This document shows positions 8,466 to 17,435 of a DNA stretch of 64,000 bases, piece by piece. The notes below the pieces were generated by a model. The model was not told where the DNA came from, ran no database searches, and was given only the letters and a program-made list of their open reading frames with translations. Position numbers and translations under genes: made by a program. Location: NCBI RefSeq assembly GCF_900112235.1, contig NZ_FOLH01000001.1, forward strand, positions 868,001 through 932,000. The letters run 5' to 3'. Each line of letters opens with the position of its first letter. Positions within the stretch are counted from its first letter, which is position 1. This stretch comes from Marinospirillum celere. GTDB lineage: Bacteria; Pseudomonadota; Gammaproteobacteria; Pseudomonadales; Halomonadaceae.

Positions 8466-9675
8466 GATTGAGTGCCTCGACAATGGGTTTATTGATGCCC
8501 TTGAGCGTAGCCAGGCCCGCAGCCAGGGCGGCAAAAACCACCACAGCCAAACTGCTTAACCCAGCCATAAGTGGTGACCAGTAGATATACAAAGGGTAAC
8601 CCTCGGTTTGCCCAGGCGGCGGTGGCATCTGTACATCCGAAAAATACAGCGCCCCACTCAGGCCGGCGGCCAGCAACAGGCCCAGCAAACTTCCCAACAA
8701 GGCAATCAGCAAAGCTTCCTGAACAAAAAGCCCCAGAATCTCCCGGCGACGAGTTCCCAGTGCAGCCAGGGTGCCCAGCTCCCGGGTTCGCTCCATCACA
8801 CTCATGGATGCGGTATTGAAGATGGCAAAGCCCACCATCACCAACAGAATCACACCCATTACCCCAAAAATACGGTTATAGAGATCCCTCACACTGTGAT
8901 AAAAGGTGGCTCTTTCATGCCAGGCTGTCACACCCAGTTCAGGATATTCTTCACTCAGCTGTTGATAATAGGCCACATCCTGCTGTGAGGAATAAAGGTA
9001 GACACCCAACTGACTCACCTGGTCGCTGACCAGCAGCTCCTGAGCAGAATCCAGGTGTACCATTAGCAGCCTGGCATCCATCTCAGGAATTCCGGTACTC
9101 ACGATGCCTCGAACATCCACATCCAGGGCATTGAGAACCCCTTCGGTTGTAGTACCCAGAAGCGTCAAACCATCACCGGGTTCAACTTGCAGGGATTGAG
9201 CCAGACGCTTACCCAGAAGCACTTCAGGAAAGGCGGTCGGATCGAGCTGAGGGCTCAACCAGCGGCCCTGCTTGAGTTGAACGCCCTGCCCCTGAATCTG
9301 AAAGCGCTCCGGCTCGACTCCCCGCCCCATGAAGATGGTTGATTTTTCACCATTACTGACCAGTCCCTCAAAATTGATTCTGGCCAGAACTCGGCGAACC
9401 CCCGAATCTGCCTGGAGCTGTTGCTGTAAATCTTTCACGCCAGACAGGCCCAATTCCAGGGGGCGGTTTTCTTCGCGTTGAAAATACTCGGGATGACTGA
9501 GAATCACCTGCCCTTCTTCACGCATGCTGGCTTCTTTCAGGGATTCATAGGTATAAAGTGCAAAGCCACTTAAAGCCATCAGGCCAAACACGGCAACCGC
9601 AATTAGCAACAAAGTGGCCAGGGTACGCCGCCGGTTACGCCCCAGGTTTTTCCAGGCCAGAAACAACCATTTCAT
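8458..9675 (-). CDS. ABC transporter permease, FtsX/LolC/MacB type
   Basis: A 405-residue permease with an N-terminal membrane segment (RRTLATLLLIAVAVFGLMALSGFALY), a large extracytoplasmic MacB-PCD-like domain (about 45-265) and three C-terminal segments forming the FtsX domain (VMGVILLVMVGFAIFNTASMSVMERTRELGTLAALGTRRREIL). This is the type VII ABC (mechanotransmission) layout, used for lipoprotein release, peptide or antibiotic export. It overlaps the ATPase gene by 4 bases and the LolA-like gene by 8, so the three form one exporter. It is a single-permease system and so unlike canonical LolCDE, which uses two permeases or one LolF-type. Confidence 0.87.
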   Translation of the reverse strand: MKWLFLAWKNLGRNRRRTLATLLLIAVAVFGLMALSGFALYTYESLKEASMREEGQVILSHPEYFQREENRPLELGLSGVKDLQQQLQADSGVRRVLARINFEGLVSNGEKSTIFMGRGVEPERFQIQGQGVQLKQGRWLSPQLDPTAFPEVLLGKRLAQSLQVEPGDGLTLLGTTTEGVLNALDVDVRGIVSTGIPEMDARLLMVHLDSAQELLVSDQVSQLGVYLYSSQQDVAYYQQLSEEYPELGVTAWHERATFYHSVRDLYNRIFGVMGVILLVMVGFAIFNTASMSVMERTRELGTLAALGTRRREILGLFVQEALLIALLGSLLGLLLAAGLSGALYFSDVQMPPPPGQTEGYPLYIYWSPLMAGLSSLAVVVFAALAAGLATLKGINKPIVEALNHV

Positions 9676-10352
9676 TGCACACCTCCCTGCAGAACACCCT
9701 GCTGCAGTTGATAAATGGAATCACACCAGGGCTTCAAACGATCATCATGGGTGGCAATCACCAGTGCACAGCCATATTCGCGGCCCAACTTTTTCATTAA
9801 ATCCGCTACCACCAGAGCTGTTTCCTCATCCAGGCTGGCCGTGGGCTCATCGGCTACCAAAAGTTGCGGCTTTTTAACCAGAGCCCTGGCAATGGCCACG
9901 CGCTGACGCTGCCCGCCAGACAGGGCATCCGGCAGCTGATTGGCAAACTCTGCCACCTCCACTTCCTCCAGCACCGTCTGCACCGCTTTTTTAATCTCGG
10001 ATCGGGAGTCACCCCTTAACCAGAGGGGGTAAGCTACATTGTCTGCGGCACTCATCACGGGAATCAGATTAAAGCTCTGAAAAACAAATCCAATGCTGCG
10101 ACGCCGCAATTGAGTTAGCTTCGCCTTTGCAGAAAAATCCACTGGCTGGCCTTCCCACAACATCTCGCCGCTATCAGGCCGGTCGATCAGGCCGCAAATG
10201 TTCAAAAGCGTACTCTTACCACTCCCGGAAGGGCCGATCAGGCCGGTCATTTCGCCCTGATGGAGCTGCAGATCAATTCCGGTTAATACCGCTTGCGGTT
10301 GTTTTCCAATACGATAGCTTTTATGCAACTGCTGCAGGGTGATTAAACTCAT
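9672..10352 (-). CDS. ABC transporter ATP-binding protein, LolD/MacB type
   Basis: A 226-residue ATPase with Walker A (GPSGSGKST), Q-loop (FVFQSFNLIPVMSAADNVAYPLWL), signature (LSGGQRQRVAIARAL) and Walker B (LLVADEPTASLD). The FNLIP..SA.DNV region is typical of the LolD/FtsE/MacB subgroup. It powers the adjacent FtsX-type permease; the start ATG of the permease overlaps its stop. It is first in the three-gene minus-strand operon, whose promoter should be in the 203-base gap to 10556. Confidence 0.9.
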   Translation of the reverse strand: MSLITLQQLHKSYRIGKQPQAVLTGIDLQLHQGEMTGLIGPSGSGKSTLLNICGLIDRPDSGEMLWEGQPVDFSAKAKLTQLRRRSIGFVFQSFNLIPVMSAADNVAYPLWLRGDSRSEIKKAVQTVLEEVEVAEFANQLPDALSGGQRQRVAIARALVKKPQLLVADEPTASLDEETALVVADLMKKLGREYGCALVIATHDDRLKPWCDSIYQLQQGVLQGGVQ

Positions 10353-10555
10353 GGCTTAACCTCCTTCATTCAATTAAGTGCAGTTGCAAGATAAAAGCTG
10401 CCTGGTGAGCTGTCAGAAGCAAGTGACCAGTGGTTTTATTTGACGATAAACGGTAACCACTTATCTGCTGATAGAACCTTTTATCGCATTAGCCAGCAGC
10501 CAAGAGCTTCCGGATTTAGCCTGACCCCAAGCTTTTTGATTCAAGGGGACAGCTA

Positions 10556-10939
10556 ATGAATTATTTACTTTTGGTTTACCTCCACCTGGCCAGTGTCCTG
10601 CCTGCTTTTGTTTTGGGCACCTGGCTTCTGCTTGCCCGCAAAGGAACCTGGCTGCACAAGCTACTCGGACGCTTCTATCTGGTATTAATGCTAATCACTG
10701 CGCTGATTACCCTATTAATGCCAGCCCAGGTTGGCCCGACCCTTCTTGGGCACTTTGGGTGGCTGCATCTTTTAAGTCTGCTGGTTCTTTACTCGGGACC
10801 CGTTGCTTATTTTGCCGCTCAGCGAGGTGACGTGAAGGAGCACGCTCTGAATATGCTGGCTCTTTATATCGGTGGGATCATCATTGCAGGCAGTTTTGCA
10901 TTGATGCCTGGGCGCTTACTGCATAGCTGGTTATTTTGA
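10556..10939 (+). CDS. DUF2306-like small membrane protein
   Basis: A 127-residue protein with four predicted membrane segments (YLHLASVLPAFVLGTWLLL; LGRFYLVLMLITALITLLM; GWLHLLSLLVLYSGPVAYF; ALYIGGIIIAGSFALMPG). The RKGTWLHKLLGRFYL and VKEHALNM pieces resemble DUF2306 proteins, whose function is not established. GGGGACAGCT before the ATG is a good ribosome site. It is the first gene of a plus-strand run with an outer-membrane protein and a two-component pair, so it may be controlled by, or sense for, that system. Confidence 0.65.
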   Translation: MNYLLLVYLHLASVLPAFVLGTWLLLARKGTWLHKLLGRFYLVLMLITALITLLMPAQVGPTLLGHFGWLHLLSLLVLYSGPVAYFAAQRGDVKEHALNMLALYIGGIIIAGSFALMPGRLLHSWLF

Positions 10940-10950
10940 GAGGTGGCCCC

Positions 10951-11970
10951 ATGCGTTGGAAACTTCTGCTATTAGTGCTCACTTCCGCTTTTGTCTCTTC
11001 CGAACTGAAAGCAGCGGATCAGGCTTTACAGTGGCGACTGGAAAGTCAATTCAGCGGTCACTACTATCAATGGGGTGCCAGCCTGCTACCCGAAGATCAG
11101 CAGCCTGCCAGCCGTCAGGAATCCGGGTATCTGCGCACTAGTCTGAAACAATCCGGCTGGTTTGCTGATCTCTGGTTGGCTCAGAACACCGACCCGGAAG
11201 AAGAAGATAAAAGCTGGCACCCTGAGATTGATGAGCTTTATTATGATTTCACTCTGGAAGGTTCCATGTCAGCCTTGGAAATAACCCTGGGCGCCAAAAG
11301 CCTGCACTGGGATTATGGCTTCTTGGCATTGCCCTTGAACTGGCTCGGGCCTGAAAATGACCGAAGCAACACCCGGCACCAGGCTGACCCTATGCTTCTG
11401 GCTGAAAGTTATCAGGGAATGACCGTCTATCAAGGGGCCTGTGCCTGGGTTGAGGCAGATGAGACAAGCGAACAGCGTGAAGAACTTTGCTTGCTACGCA
11501 GCCAGGGTTTTATAGGCAAGGGCGAATGGCAACTGCTGGCTGGCTATCAGCAGGACTGGCTGGCCGGTTTGGGACTGGCCTGGACCCTGACACCGGCAGT
11601 AGCTGGCTATGCCTCGGCAAGCTGGAAGGAACAAGAGGAAGAATCGCTGGAGGCTCTGGTTGGTATCAGCTGGGCCAATGCCCAAGGCCTGGAAGTGCGC
11701 AGTGAATACTTCTGGGGCAGCACCGATGCGGCCCTGTTGCGCTTGAGCTGGAGCCCTGATGATTGGACCTGGATCGCGGGTATCAACTATCAGGATCTGG
11801 AAGACCCTTTACTCATCTCTGAGTTGGGACTTCACTATCAGCTCAGCAGCGAAGTACTAATGGAGTTGAACTATTTCAGCTATCATCCGGATGGGCGACC
11901 CGGTGCGACCGAGCTGGATCAGGAAATCAATCTGCGCCTGACTTATACCACCTCAGGCCAGTTCAACTAG
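10951..11970 (+). CDS. Predicted outer-membrane beta-barrel protein
   Basis: I place the start at ATG 10951, preceded by GAGGTGG, giving a signal peptide MRWKLLLLVLTSAFVSSELKA before ADQAL. The mature 320 residues alternate short amphipathic strands rich in aromatics (WRLESQFSGHYYQWGASLL, WTWIAGINYQDLEDPLLI, VLMELNYFSYHPDG) with acidic turns, and the protein ends in LTYTTSGQFN. This pattern suggests a 12-16 strand barrel of the porin or DUF1302-like kind. I cannot name the family. Its frame start overlaps the preceding gene's end closely and the histidine kinase follows 11 bases later, so all are probably one operon. Confidence 0.6.
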   Translation: MRWKLLLLVLTSAFVSSELKAADQALQWRLESQFSGHYYQWGASLLPEDQQPASRQESGYLRTSLKQSGWFADLWLAQNTDPEEEDKSWHPEIDELYYDFTLEGSMSALEITLGAKSLHWDYGFLALPLNWLGPENDRSNTRHQADPMLLAESYQGMTVYQGACAWVEADETSEQREELCLLRSQGFIGKGEWQLLAGYQQDWLAGLGLAWTLTPAVAGYASASWKEQEEESLEALVGISWANAQGLEVRSEYFWGSTDAALLRLSWSPDDWTWIAGINYQDLEDPLLISELGLHYQLSSEVLMELNYFSYHPDGRPGATELDQEINLRLTYTTSGQFN

Positions 11971-11981
11971 AAGCCAAAACA

Positions 11982-13055
11982 ATGCACTCAGCAAATTCCA
12001 TCACAGCCACCAAGCCGCTGTTAAAGGAGCTGGCTCAAAACCTTTTCTTCACCAGCCTGGCCTGCTTGGTGATTGCGGTTTTGATGAGCCTCTTGAGCCC
12101 CCTGTCAACACTTGCCTCCCTGAAAATCGCTTTCAGTTATGGCATCAGCATGACCCTGCTACTTAACCTTTTTCTGGTCTGGTGGCCCAGTTATCCGGTT
12201 TGGATAACCGCAGGCAGTGGGGTACTTTTAGGCTTATTACTGGGTACCAGTGTCATGATACTGGAAATTCATGGCTCGTTTACCAGGGCTTTTACTGAAC
12301 AGCCCCTGCAGGTTTTAGGCAATCTACTCATTGGCCTGATTTTCAGTTTCACGGTCTGCTACTTCTTCTATATTCACTACCGCACCCAAAAGCTTCAGGC
12401 TGAACAGGCTGAAAAAGAAAAAAGCCTGGCGCTCAGCCAACTCAGGCTTTTGCAAAGCCAGATAGAACCTCATTTTCTGTTTAATACCCTGGGCAATATT
12501 CAGGGATTAGTGGATACCCAGCCCGATAAAGCCAAGCAGATGATTCAGGCGCTGACTGCGCTGCTGAGAGCTAATTTGTCCCAGGTTCGATCAGATACTA
12601 CCTCTTTGGACCAGGAACTTGGCCTGGTAAGAGCCTATCTGGAAATCCAACAATTACGCATGGGGCCAAGGCTGAAGTGGAGCATCCAGTGCCCGGAATC
12701 CCTGCATTCAGTGGCAATTCCCCCGTTACTCCTGCAACCCCTGGTTGAAAATGCCATTAAACATGGTCTGGAGCCCTTGCCCGAGGGCGGTGAAGTCAGC
12801 CTGGAAATAACCACTGAACAAAATCTCATCCAACTTCTTGTTAGAGATAGCGGCCGGGGCTTTACTGATCACCCAACTACCCAGGGTGAAGGTCTGGGGT
12901 TAAGTAATCTTCGCCAACGCCTGGAACTCTTCTATGCGGATCAGGCAAAATTAACCATTACTCAACCAAAAGCAGGCGGAACCCAAATTCAACTCAGTTT
13001 TCCCTTGGACATTCCAGGAGCACCCGAAAATGCCCATCACCTGCCTCTTGGCTGA
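11982..13055 (+). CDS. Sensor histidine kinase, LytS/AlgZ (His_kinase) family
   Basis: Four N-terminal hydrophobic segments (residues about 15-130) are followed by a coiled linker and a PF06580-type kinase core: SQLRLLQSQIEPHFLFNTLGNIQG contains the H-box histidine of EPHFLFN. The ATP-binding part has LLLQPLVENAIKHGLEP and GEGLGLSNLRQRLEL. It phosphorylates the LytTR response regulator encoded next, with which it overlaps by 26 bases. The ligand is unknown; the membrane part has no recognised extracellular sensor loop. Sequence resembles AlgZ/FimS and BtsS-type kinases. Confidence 0.9.
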   Translation: MHSANSITATKPLLKELAQNLFFTSLACLVIAVLMSLLSPLSTLASLKIAFSYGISMTLLLNLFLVWWPSYPVWITAGSGVLLGLLLGTSVMILEIHGSFTRAFTEQPLQVLGNLLIGLIFSFTVCYFFYIHYRTQKLQAEQAEKEKSLALSQLRLLQSQIEPHFLFNTLGNIQGLVDTQPDKAKQMIQALTALLRANLSQVRSDTTSLDQELGLVRAYLEIQQLRMGPRLKWSIQCPESLHSVAIPPLLLQPLVENAIKHGLEPLPEGGEVSLEITTEQNLIQLLVRDSGRGFTDHPTTQGEGLGLSNLRQRLELFYADQAKLTITQPKAGGTQIQLSFPLDIPGAPENAHHLPLG

Positions 13056-13815
13056 TGACGAGCCTATCTTACGTTTTCATTTACAGCGCCAGCTGGAAGA
13101 ACTCTGGCCTGAACTGGATTCGATTATTACCGCTGCCAACGGTGATGAAGCCTGGGATCTGATTCAGGAAAGCCAACCCCAAGTGGTCTTTCTGGATATC
13201 AAAATGCCAGGAGCCAGTGGCCTGGAAGTGGCTCACAGAATGCAGACATCCGGCCTGACCGAAAACTGCCAGGTGGTTTTCCTGACCGCCTATGACCAGC
13301 ATGCTCTGGAAGCCTTTGATCGAGAGGCCCTGGATTATCTTCTCAAACCCCTGGATGAAAAGCGCCTGGAAAAAACCCTGGATCGACTGAGGCGCAACCT
13401 GGCAGAGCGTCAGCCGCAATTGGCCAGCTTGCAGCGCCTGGAAGAGCTTTTAAACACCCAAAACCAGCTGGCAAAAACAGCCGCACCCCGCTATCTGAAA
13501 TGGATCAAGGCCCTCCAGGGTGACAGTATTCATGTCCTGGATGTTGAACAGATTTTAGCTTTTCAGGCCGAAGACAAGTACACCACCCTGATCACCTCAG
13601 AAGGTAACTTTTTGATCCGCACCTCACTTAAACAGCTGGAACAAGAGTTGGCCCCGGATCTCTTCTGGCGCATCCATCGCAGCACTCTGGTACAAGTCAG
13701 CCAAATTGCTCGGGTCAGCCGTAGTTTTACTGGCCAATTAGAAGTTCAAGTAGAGGGTATCAAGAAACCTCTGGCTGTTAGCCGACGCTTTGCAGACCAG
13801 TTTAAACAAAACTGA
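13030..13815 (+). CDS. Response regulator, LytTR DNA-binding type
   Basis: A receiver domain (residues 1-120; acidic pocket in LLADDEP, phospho-acceptor in VVFLDIKMPGASG, and LLKPLDEKRLE with the conserved lysine) is joined to a C-terminal LytTR domain (IHVLDVEQILAFQAEDKYTTLITSEGNFLIRTSLKQLE ... FWRIHRSTLVQVSQIARV). This is the AlgR/BtsR/LytR family. It overlaps the kinase gene, indicating co-translation. Likely targets include the promoter ahead of 10556, which has an inverted repeat GTGGTT...AACCAC at about 10429-10460 (inference). Confidence 0.92.
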   Translation: MPITCLLADDEPILRFHLQRQLEELWPELDSIITAANGDEAWDLIQESQPQVVFLDIKMPGASGLEVAHRMQTSGLTENCQVVFLTAYDQHALEAFDREALDYLLKPLDEKRLEKTLDRLRRNLAERQPQLASLQRLEELLNTQNQLAKTAAPRYLKWIKALQGDSIHVLDVEQILAFQAEDKYTTLITSEGNFLIRTSLKQLEQELAPDLFWRIHRSTLVQVSQIARVSRSFTGQLEVQVEGIKKPLAVSRRFADQFKQN

Positions 13816-13871
13816 CTGGCCTCCCAGCCAAAAACCACCTAGGCTGGAAGCAATTCAATAGAGGTTTTTTT

Positions 13872-14243
13872 ATGAAATCAGAACTGACCAAAAATGTACT
13901 CGGCGGCCTCTTGCAGCCCTGTAGCTTTGATACCCAAACCGGCTTTTTCCGGGATGGCTACTGCCACACCTGCATGGAAGATATAGGTATGCATACTGTT
14001 TGCGCCCTAGTCACGGAAGAGTTTCTGGCCTTCAGTAAACAGCAAGGTAACGATCTAAGCACACCTCGCCCCGAATGGGGTTTTCCCGGTCTTAAAGAAG
14101 GTGATCAGTGGTGCCTGTGTGCGCTACGCTGGGCTGAAGCACGCGAAGCAGGCGTAGCACCTGCAGTGGTTTTGGAAAGCACGCATGAAAATACGCTCAA
14201 CGTGGTTCCCCTGGCGCACCTAAAGCCCTACGCAGCCCACTGA
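13872..14243 (+). CDS. DUF2237 family protein
   Basis: A 123-residue protein that matches the DUF2237 pattern: NVLGGLLQPCSFDTQTGFFRDGYCHTC, then THTVCALVTEEFLAFSKQQGNDLSTPRPEWGFPGLKEGDQWCLC and LESTHENTLNVVPL. The family is widespread in bacteria, small, cysteine-containing and functionally uncharacterised; the conserved C/H residues could bind a metal (inference). A GAGG ribosome site precedes ATG. It ends 4 bases before the convergent YaeQ gene. Confidence 0.85.
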   Translation: MKSELTKNVLGGLLQPCSFDTQTGFFRDGYCHTCMEDIGMHTVCALVTEEFLAFSKQQGNDLSTPRPEWGFPGLKEGDQWCLCALRWAEAREAGVAPAVVLESTHENTLNVVPLAHLKPYAAH

Positions 14244-14247
14244 GCTT

Positions 14248-14793
14248 TCAAGAGAAGTCTTTAAGCAGCACTGGCTCCAGAGTCACGCTGCTAGTGTCGT
14301 TGGAAATGAAAATCTGATCTTCACTGATATTGCACTGGAGCTGCATACCTCTTTCCATCAATCCAGCCATTTCCTTGACGCTGGCTTCAGGAATTTCCCA
14401 AACCTGCAGGTTTTTAAAACGCTGCAACCCACTCTGGTTCTGCTGCCACCAAATGGGTACGCTACGCCCGCCATAGGCATAAACCTTGACCCGCTTGGCC
14501 TTCTGACTGGCCTTGCGCAGCCACTTTTCATCCAGCTGCCCGAAGGCAATCCAGAGCTCAATATCACCGTGCAGATTATATTCCGCCAGCTCGGGCTCAC
14601 CTTCATCGCTTAAATCCTTGGCAAACACCAAATCCTCCGAAGCATTGAGGGCAAAAGCCAAAACCCGAACCAGGAGGCGCGCATCCGTTTCTGAAGGGTG
14701 CTGGGCTAGGGTTAAACTGTGATCTTGGTAATAGTGGCGCTGCATATCGGCAATTTGCAGCTGAACGCGTATAACTCTGGCTTTCTGTGCCAT
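14248..14793 (-). CDS. YaeQ family protein
   Basis: A 181-residue protein with the YaeQ signature: VQLQIADMQRHYYQDHSLTLAQHPSETDARLLVRVLAFALNA, then DEGEPELAEYNLHGDIELWIAFGQLDEKWLRKASQKAKRVKVYAYGG. YaeQ proteins have a PD-(D/E)XK nuclease-like fold. The E. coli member was once linked to RfaH suppression, but its role is unsettled. The GEPELAEYNLHGDIELWI segment supplies the acidic residues expected of the fold. Monocistronic, minus strand, convergent with DUF2237. Confidence 0.88.
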   Translation of the reverse strand: MAQKARVIRVQLQIADMQRHYYQDHSLTLAQHPSETDARLLVRVLAFALNASEDLVFAKDLSDEGEPELAEYNLHGDIELWIAFGQLDEKWLRKASQKAKRVKVYAYGGRSVPIWWQQNQSGLQRFKNLQVWEIPEASVKEMAGLMERGMQLQCNISEDQIFISNDTSSVTLEPVLLKDFS

Positions 14794-14955
14794 GTAAAAA
14801 GGCTTCCTAAAGGAAAAACGCTATTATAAAGAATTTATCCAGCAATTACCTGCCACACTAGGCGCATTAGAAAGTGCAGCCTTTATTTTCAGATAATTAG
14901 GGCTTAAGCTGACTCCATATTGATTATTTCTTATCTGCTACTAGGAAGCCCAACC

Positions 14956-16500
14956 ATGACTCTGGAAGATCCGCATCTCAATCTTCGCAACCTGAAAAAG
15001 AAAGACTACCCCCAGCTAAAAAGGCTGATGGACAAGGTTTACGACGATATTGGCGGAGCCTGGCCGGAAAGAACCATCAACAAGTTAATCAAGGATTTTC
15101 CCGACGGGCAGATAGGTATTGTTGATGATGATCGGCTAGTCGGGGTTGCATTAAGTGTACTTGTCGACTATGCCACCTTCTCCGAACCCCATAAATACAG
15201 TGATCTGACTGATAACAACGAGCTGGTGCGCAACAACCCCAATGGCGATGCCCTCTACGGCCTGGATGTACTGATCGACCCTGACTACCGGGGCCATCGC
15301 TTGGGTCGTCGTTTATATGACACCCGCAAGGAAATGTGCCGCTCCATGAACCTGCGCGCCATTATCGCAGGCGGACGTATCCCCAACTACCATGAGTACG
15401 CCAAGGACTTAAAACCGACCGAATACCTGGAGGAAGTGGCTCGCAAAGAAATTCACGACCCCATTCTCTCCTTCCAGCTGGCCAATGACTTTATGGTCAA
15501 ACGTCTGATGCGTGGATATCTTCCCGAAGATGACCGCTCACATGGCTATGCCACCCTGCTGGAATGGAACAATATCCTTTATGAGCCAGCGGACCTGATT
15601 CTGGATAGCGTTAGCACCGAGGCGCGAGTGGGTGCTGTACAGTGGCAGATGCGTGAATTTGACTCTGTAGATTCAGTACTGCAGCAGGTGGAATACTTTG
15701 TCGATGCCCTCTCCGACTATGGCAGTGACTTTGCCGTCTTCCCGGAGCTGTTCAACGCCCCACTTATGGGCCTCACCGATCAATCTGACACCATGCAGGC
15801 TGTGCGCTTTTTGGCCACCTTCACTGAGCAGTTCAAAACCGAACTCATGCGCATGGCAGTCAGCTACAACATCAATATTATTGCTGGTTCTATGGTCGAA
15901 GAAGGTGAGGATGAACTCCTCTACAATGTCGCCTACCTGTTCCGCCGCGATGGCACCCTGGAACGCCAGCCCAAGCTGCATATCACCCCCCAGGAAAGGC
16001 GCGACTGGGTGATTGAAGGCGGCCATGAGCTTTCAGTGTTTGAAACCGATGCCGGGCGCATCGGGATGCTAATCTGCTATGACGTAGAGTTTCCAGAGCT
16101 GGGTCGCCTGCTGGCTGATGATGATATGGATATTCTCTTCGTGCCCTTCTGGACAGACACCAAAAACGGCTATCTGCGGGTACGCCATACCGCCCAGGCC
16201 CGCGCCGTGGAAAACGAATGCTATGTGGTCATCTGCGGCAGTGTAGGCAACCTGCCTTCGATTGAAAGCCTGGATATTCAATATGCCCAGTCAGCGGTCT
16301 TCTCACCTTCAGATTTTGCCTTCCCGCATGATGCGGTGCTGAATGAAACTACACCCAATACCGAAATGATTTTCTTTTCGGACCTGGACTTCACACGTCT
16401 GAAGCTGGTACGTAGTGAAGGCTCAGTCACCAACCTGAAAGACAGGCGAACCGATTTGTTCAGCGTGAAATGGCGTAAGAAAAAGGCCAACAATAACTGA
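14956..16500 (+). CDS. GNAT acetyltransferase - carbon-nitrogen hydrolase fusion
   Basis: The ATG at 14956 has AGGA at a good distance and begins MTLEDPHLNLRNLKKKDYPQL; the longer frame from 14920 adds an unsupported tail. Residues about 5-200 are a GNAT domain (GLDVLIDPDYRGHRLGRRLYDTRKEMC is the acetyl-CoA loop). Residues 230-505 are a nitrilase-superfamily amidase with the Glu-Lys-Cys triad visible in FAVFPELFN, PKLHITPQERRDW and GMLICYDVEFPEL. Bifunctional GNAT/C-N hydrolase proteins of this length occur widely in proteobacteria; the substrate is unknown. A combined deamidation and acetylation role in amine or peptide metabolism is only a guess. Confidence 0.88.
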   Translation: MTLEDPHLNLRNLKKKDYPQLKRLMDKVYDDIGGAWPERTINKLIKDFPDGQIGIVDDDRLVGVALSVLVDYATFSEPHKYSDLTDNNELVRNNPNGDALYGLDVLIDPDYRGHRLGRRLYDTRKEMCRSMNLRAIIAGGRIPNYHEYAKDLKPTEYLEEVARKEIHDPILSFQLANDFMVKRLMRGYLPEDDRSHGYATLLEWNNILYEPADLILDSVSTEARVGAVQWQMREFDSVDSVLQQVEYFVDALSDYGSDFAVFPELFNAPLMGLTDQSDTMQAVRFLATFTEQFKTELMRMAVSYNINIIAGSMVEEGEDELLYNVAYLFRRDGTLERQPKLHITPQERRDWVIEGGHELSVFETDAGRIGMLICYDVEFPELGRLLADDDMDILFVPFWTDTKNGYLRVRHTAQARAVENECYVVICGSVGNLPSIESLDIQYAQSAVFSPSDFAFPHDAVLNETTPNTEMIFFSDLDFTRLKLVRSEGSVTNLKDRRTDLFSVKWRKKKANNN

Positions 16501-16559
16501 ACTGGTGAATTACCTGGGTAAACGCTAGTCTCAATAAAAGAACCCTGCCAGGAGAAGAA

Positions 16560-17435
16560 GTGGCCATGCATATTTTTCTAGGCAAAACCGCCCTACTACT
16601 CAAAGGCCTGCTGATTACACTAATTGCCTGGTGTTTAAGCTTTTCTGCGCTGGCTAGAGACCTGCAAGTTAGCGACGAGCAGCTGGTTAAAGTTGAGGTC
16701 GCCACTCTGCTGCTCACTCAAGGCGGCACTCCGGTGGTACTTTTGCGTGAACCAGGCAGCAGTGAAATGATAGCCATCTTCATAGGCCCCAATGAAGCTC
16801 GGGCCATTTCAGATGCCCTTCAGGACACTCTGCCCAGGCGCCCCATGACCCATGATCTGGTTAACCAGGTTTTGATCAATCTGGATGCACGTCTTAAACG
16901 GGTATTAATTGACGACCTTAGTGATGGTGCTTTTTTGGGCTTTCTGGAAGTGGAGCTTCCCGGAAAAGATGATCCACTATTGATAGATTCCCGGCCCAGC
17001 GATGCCTTGGCTCTGGGTTTAAGAGCCGGTGCAGGCATCTATGTTGGTCCGGATGTCCTGGCCTCAGCAGCACTGCTTGATCATGAGGCTCTGGAAAATC
17101 AATTGGTCAAGGCTGCTGGTATCAGTGTTAGTGAAGCCACCCAGGATTTGCGTGCTGCTTTGGACTTACCTGACCAGCCCGGCGTTCTGGTTACAGAAAC
17201 TCAAGGCTCAGCCACTGACAAAGGACTCCAGGCAGGCGCATTAATCATGGCGGTTAATGGAAAACCGCCACATACGCCCATGGAATTCCTGGAGTTAATG
17301 CGCCAAACACCACCGAGCCAGGAAGCTGAAATTGCCTATTGGCTGGAAGGTGAAGAGCTTAGATTACACCTGAAAGTCGGCTTCAAAACCGCTCGCCCTG
17401 AACCTAGACAACGTCAACATGACTCCCAACTATGA
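16560..17435 (+). CDS. Exported DUF151 (bifunctional-nuclease-like) protein with PDZ domain
   Basis: The gene starts at GTG 16560 or ATG 16566; GGAGAAG lies just upstream. A signal peptide (LLLKGLLITLIAWCLSFSALA) is followed by a DUF151/BFN domain (residues about 40-170: PVVLLREPGSSEMIAIFIGPNEARAI, RPMTHDLVNQVLINLDARLKRVLIDDLSDGAFLGFLEV, IDSRPSDALALGLRAGAGIYV). A PDZ-like domain ends the protein (GVLVTETQGSATDKGLQAGALIMAVNG). DUF151 proteins have reported nuclease activity in plants and bacteria, but most are cytoplasmic. Periplasmic export plus a PDZ module is unusual and argues for a different role. It overlaps the next gene by 4 bases. Confidence 0.75.
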   Translation: MAMHIFLGKTALLLKGLLITLIAWCLSFSALARDLQVSDEQLVKVEVATLLLTQGGTPVVLLREPGSSEMIAIFIGPNEARAISDALQDTLPRRPMTHDLVNQVLINLDARLKRVLIDDLSDGAFLGFLEVELPGKDDPLLIDSRPSDALALGLRAGAGIYVGPDVLASAALLDHEALENQLVKAAGISVSEATQDLRAALDLPDQPGVLVTETQGSATDKGLQAGALIMAVNGKPPHTPMEFLELMRQTPPSQEAEIAYWLEGEELRLHLKVGFKTARPEPRQRQHDSQL

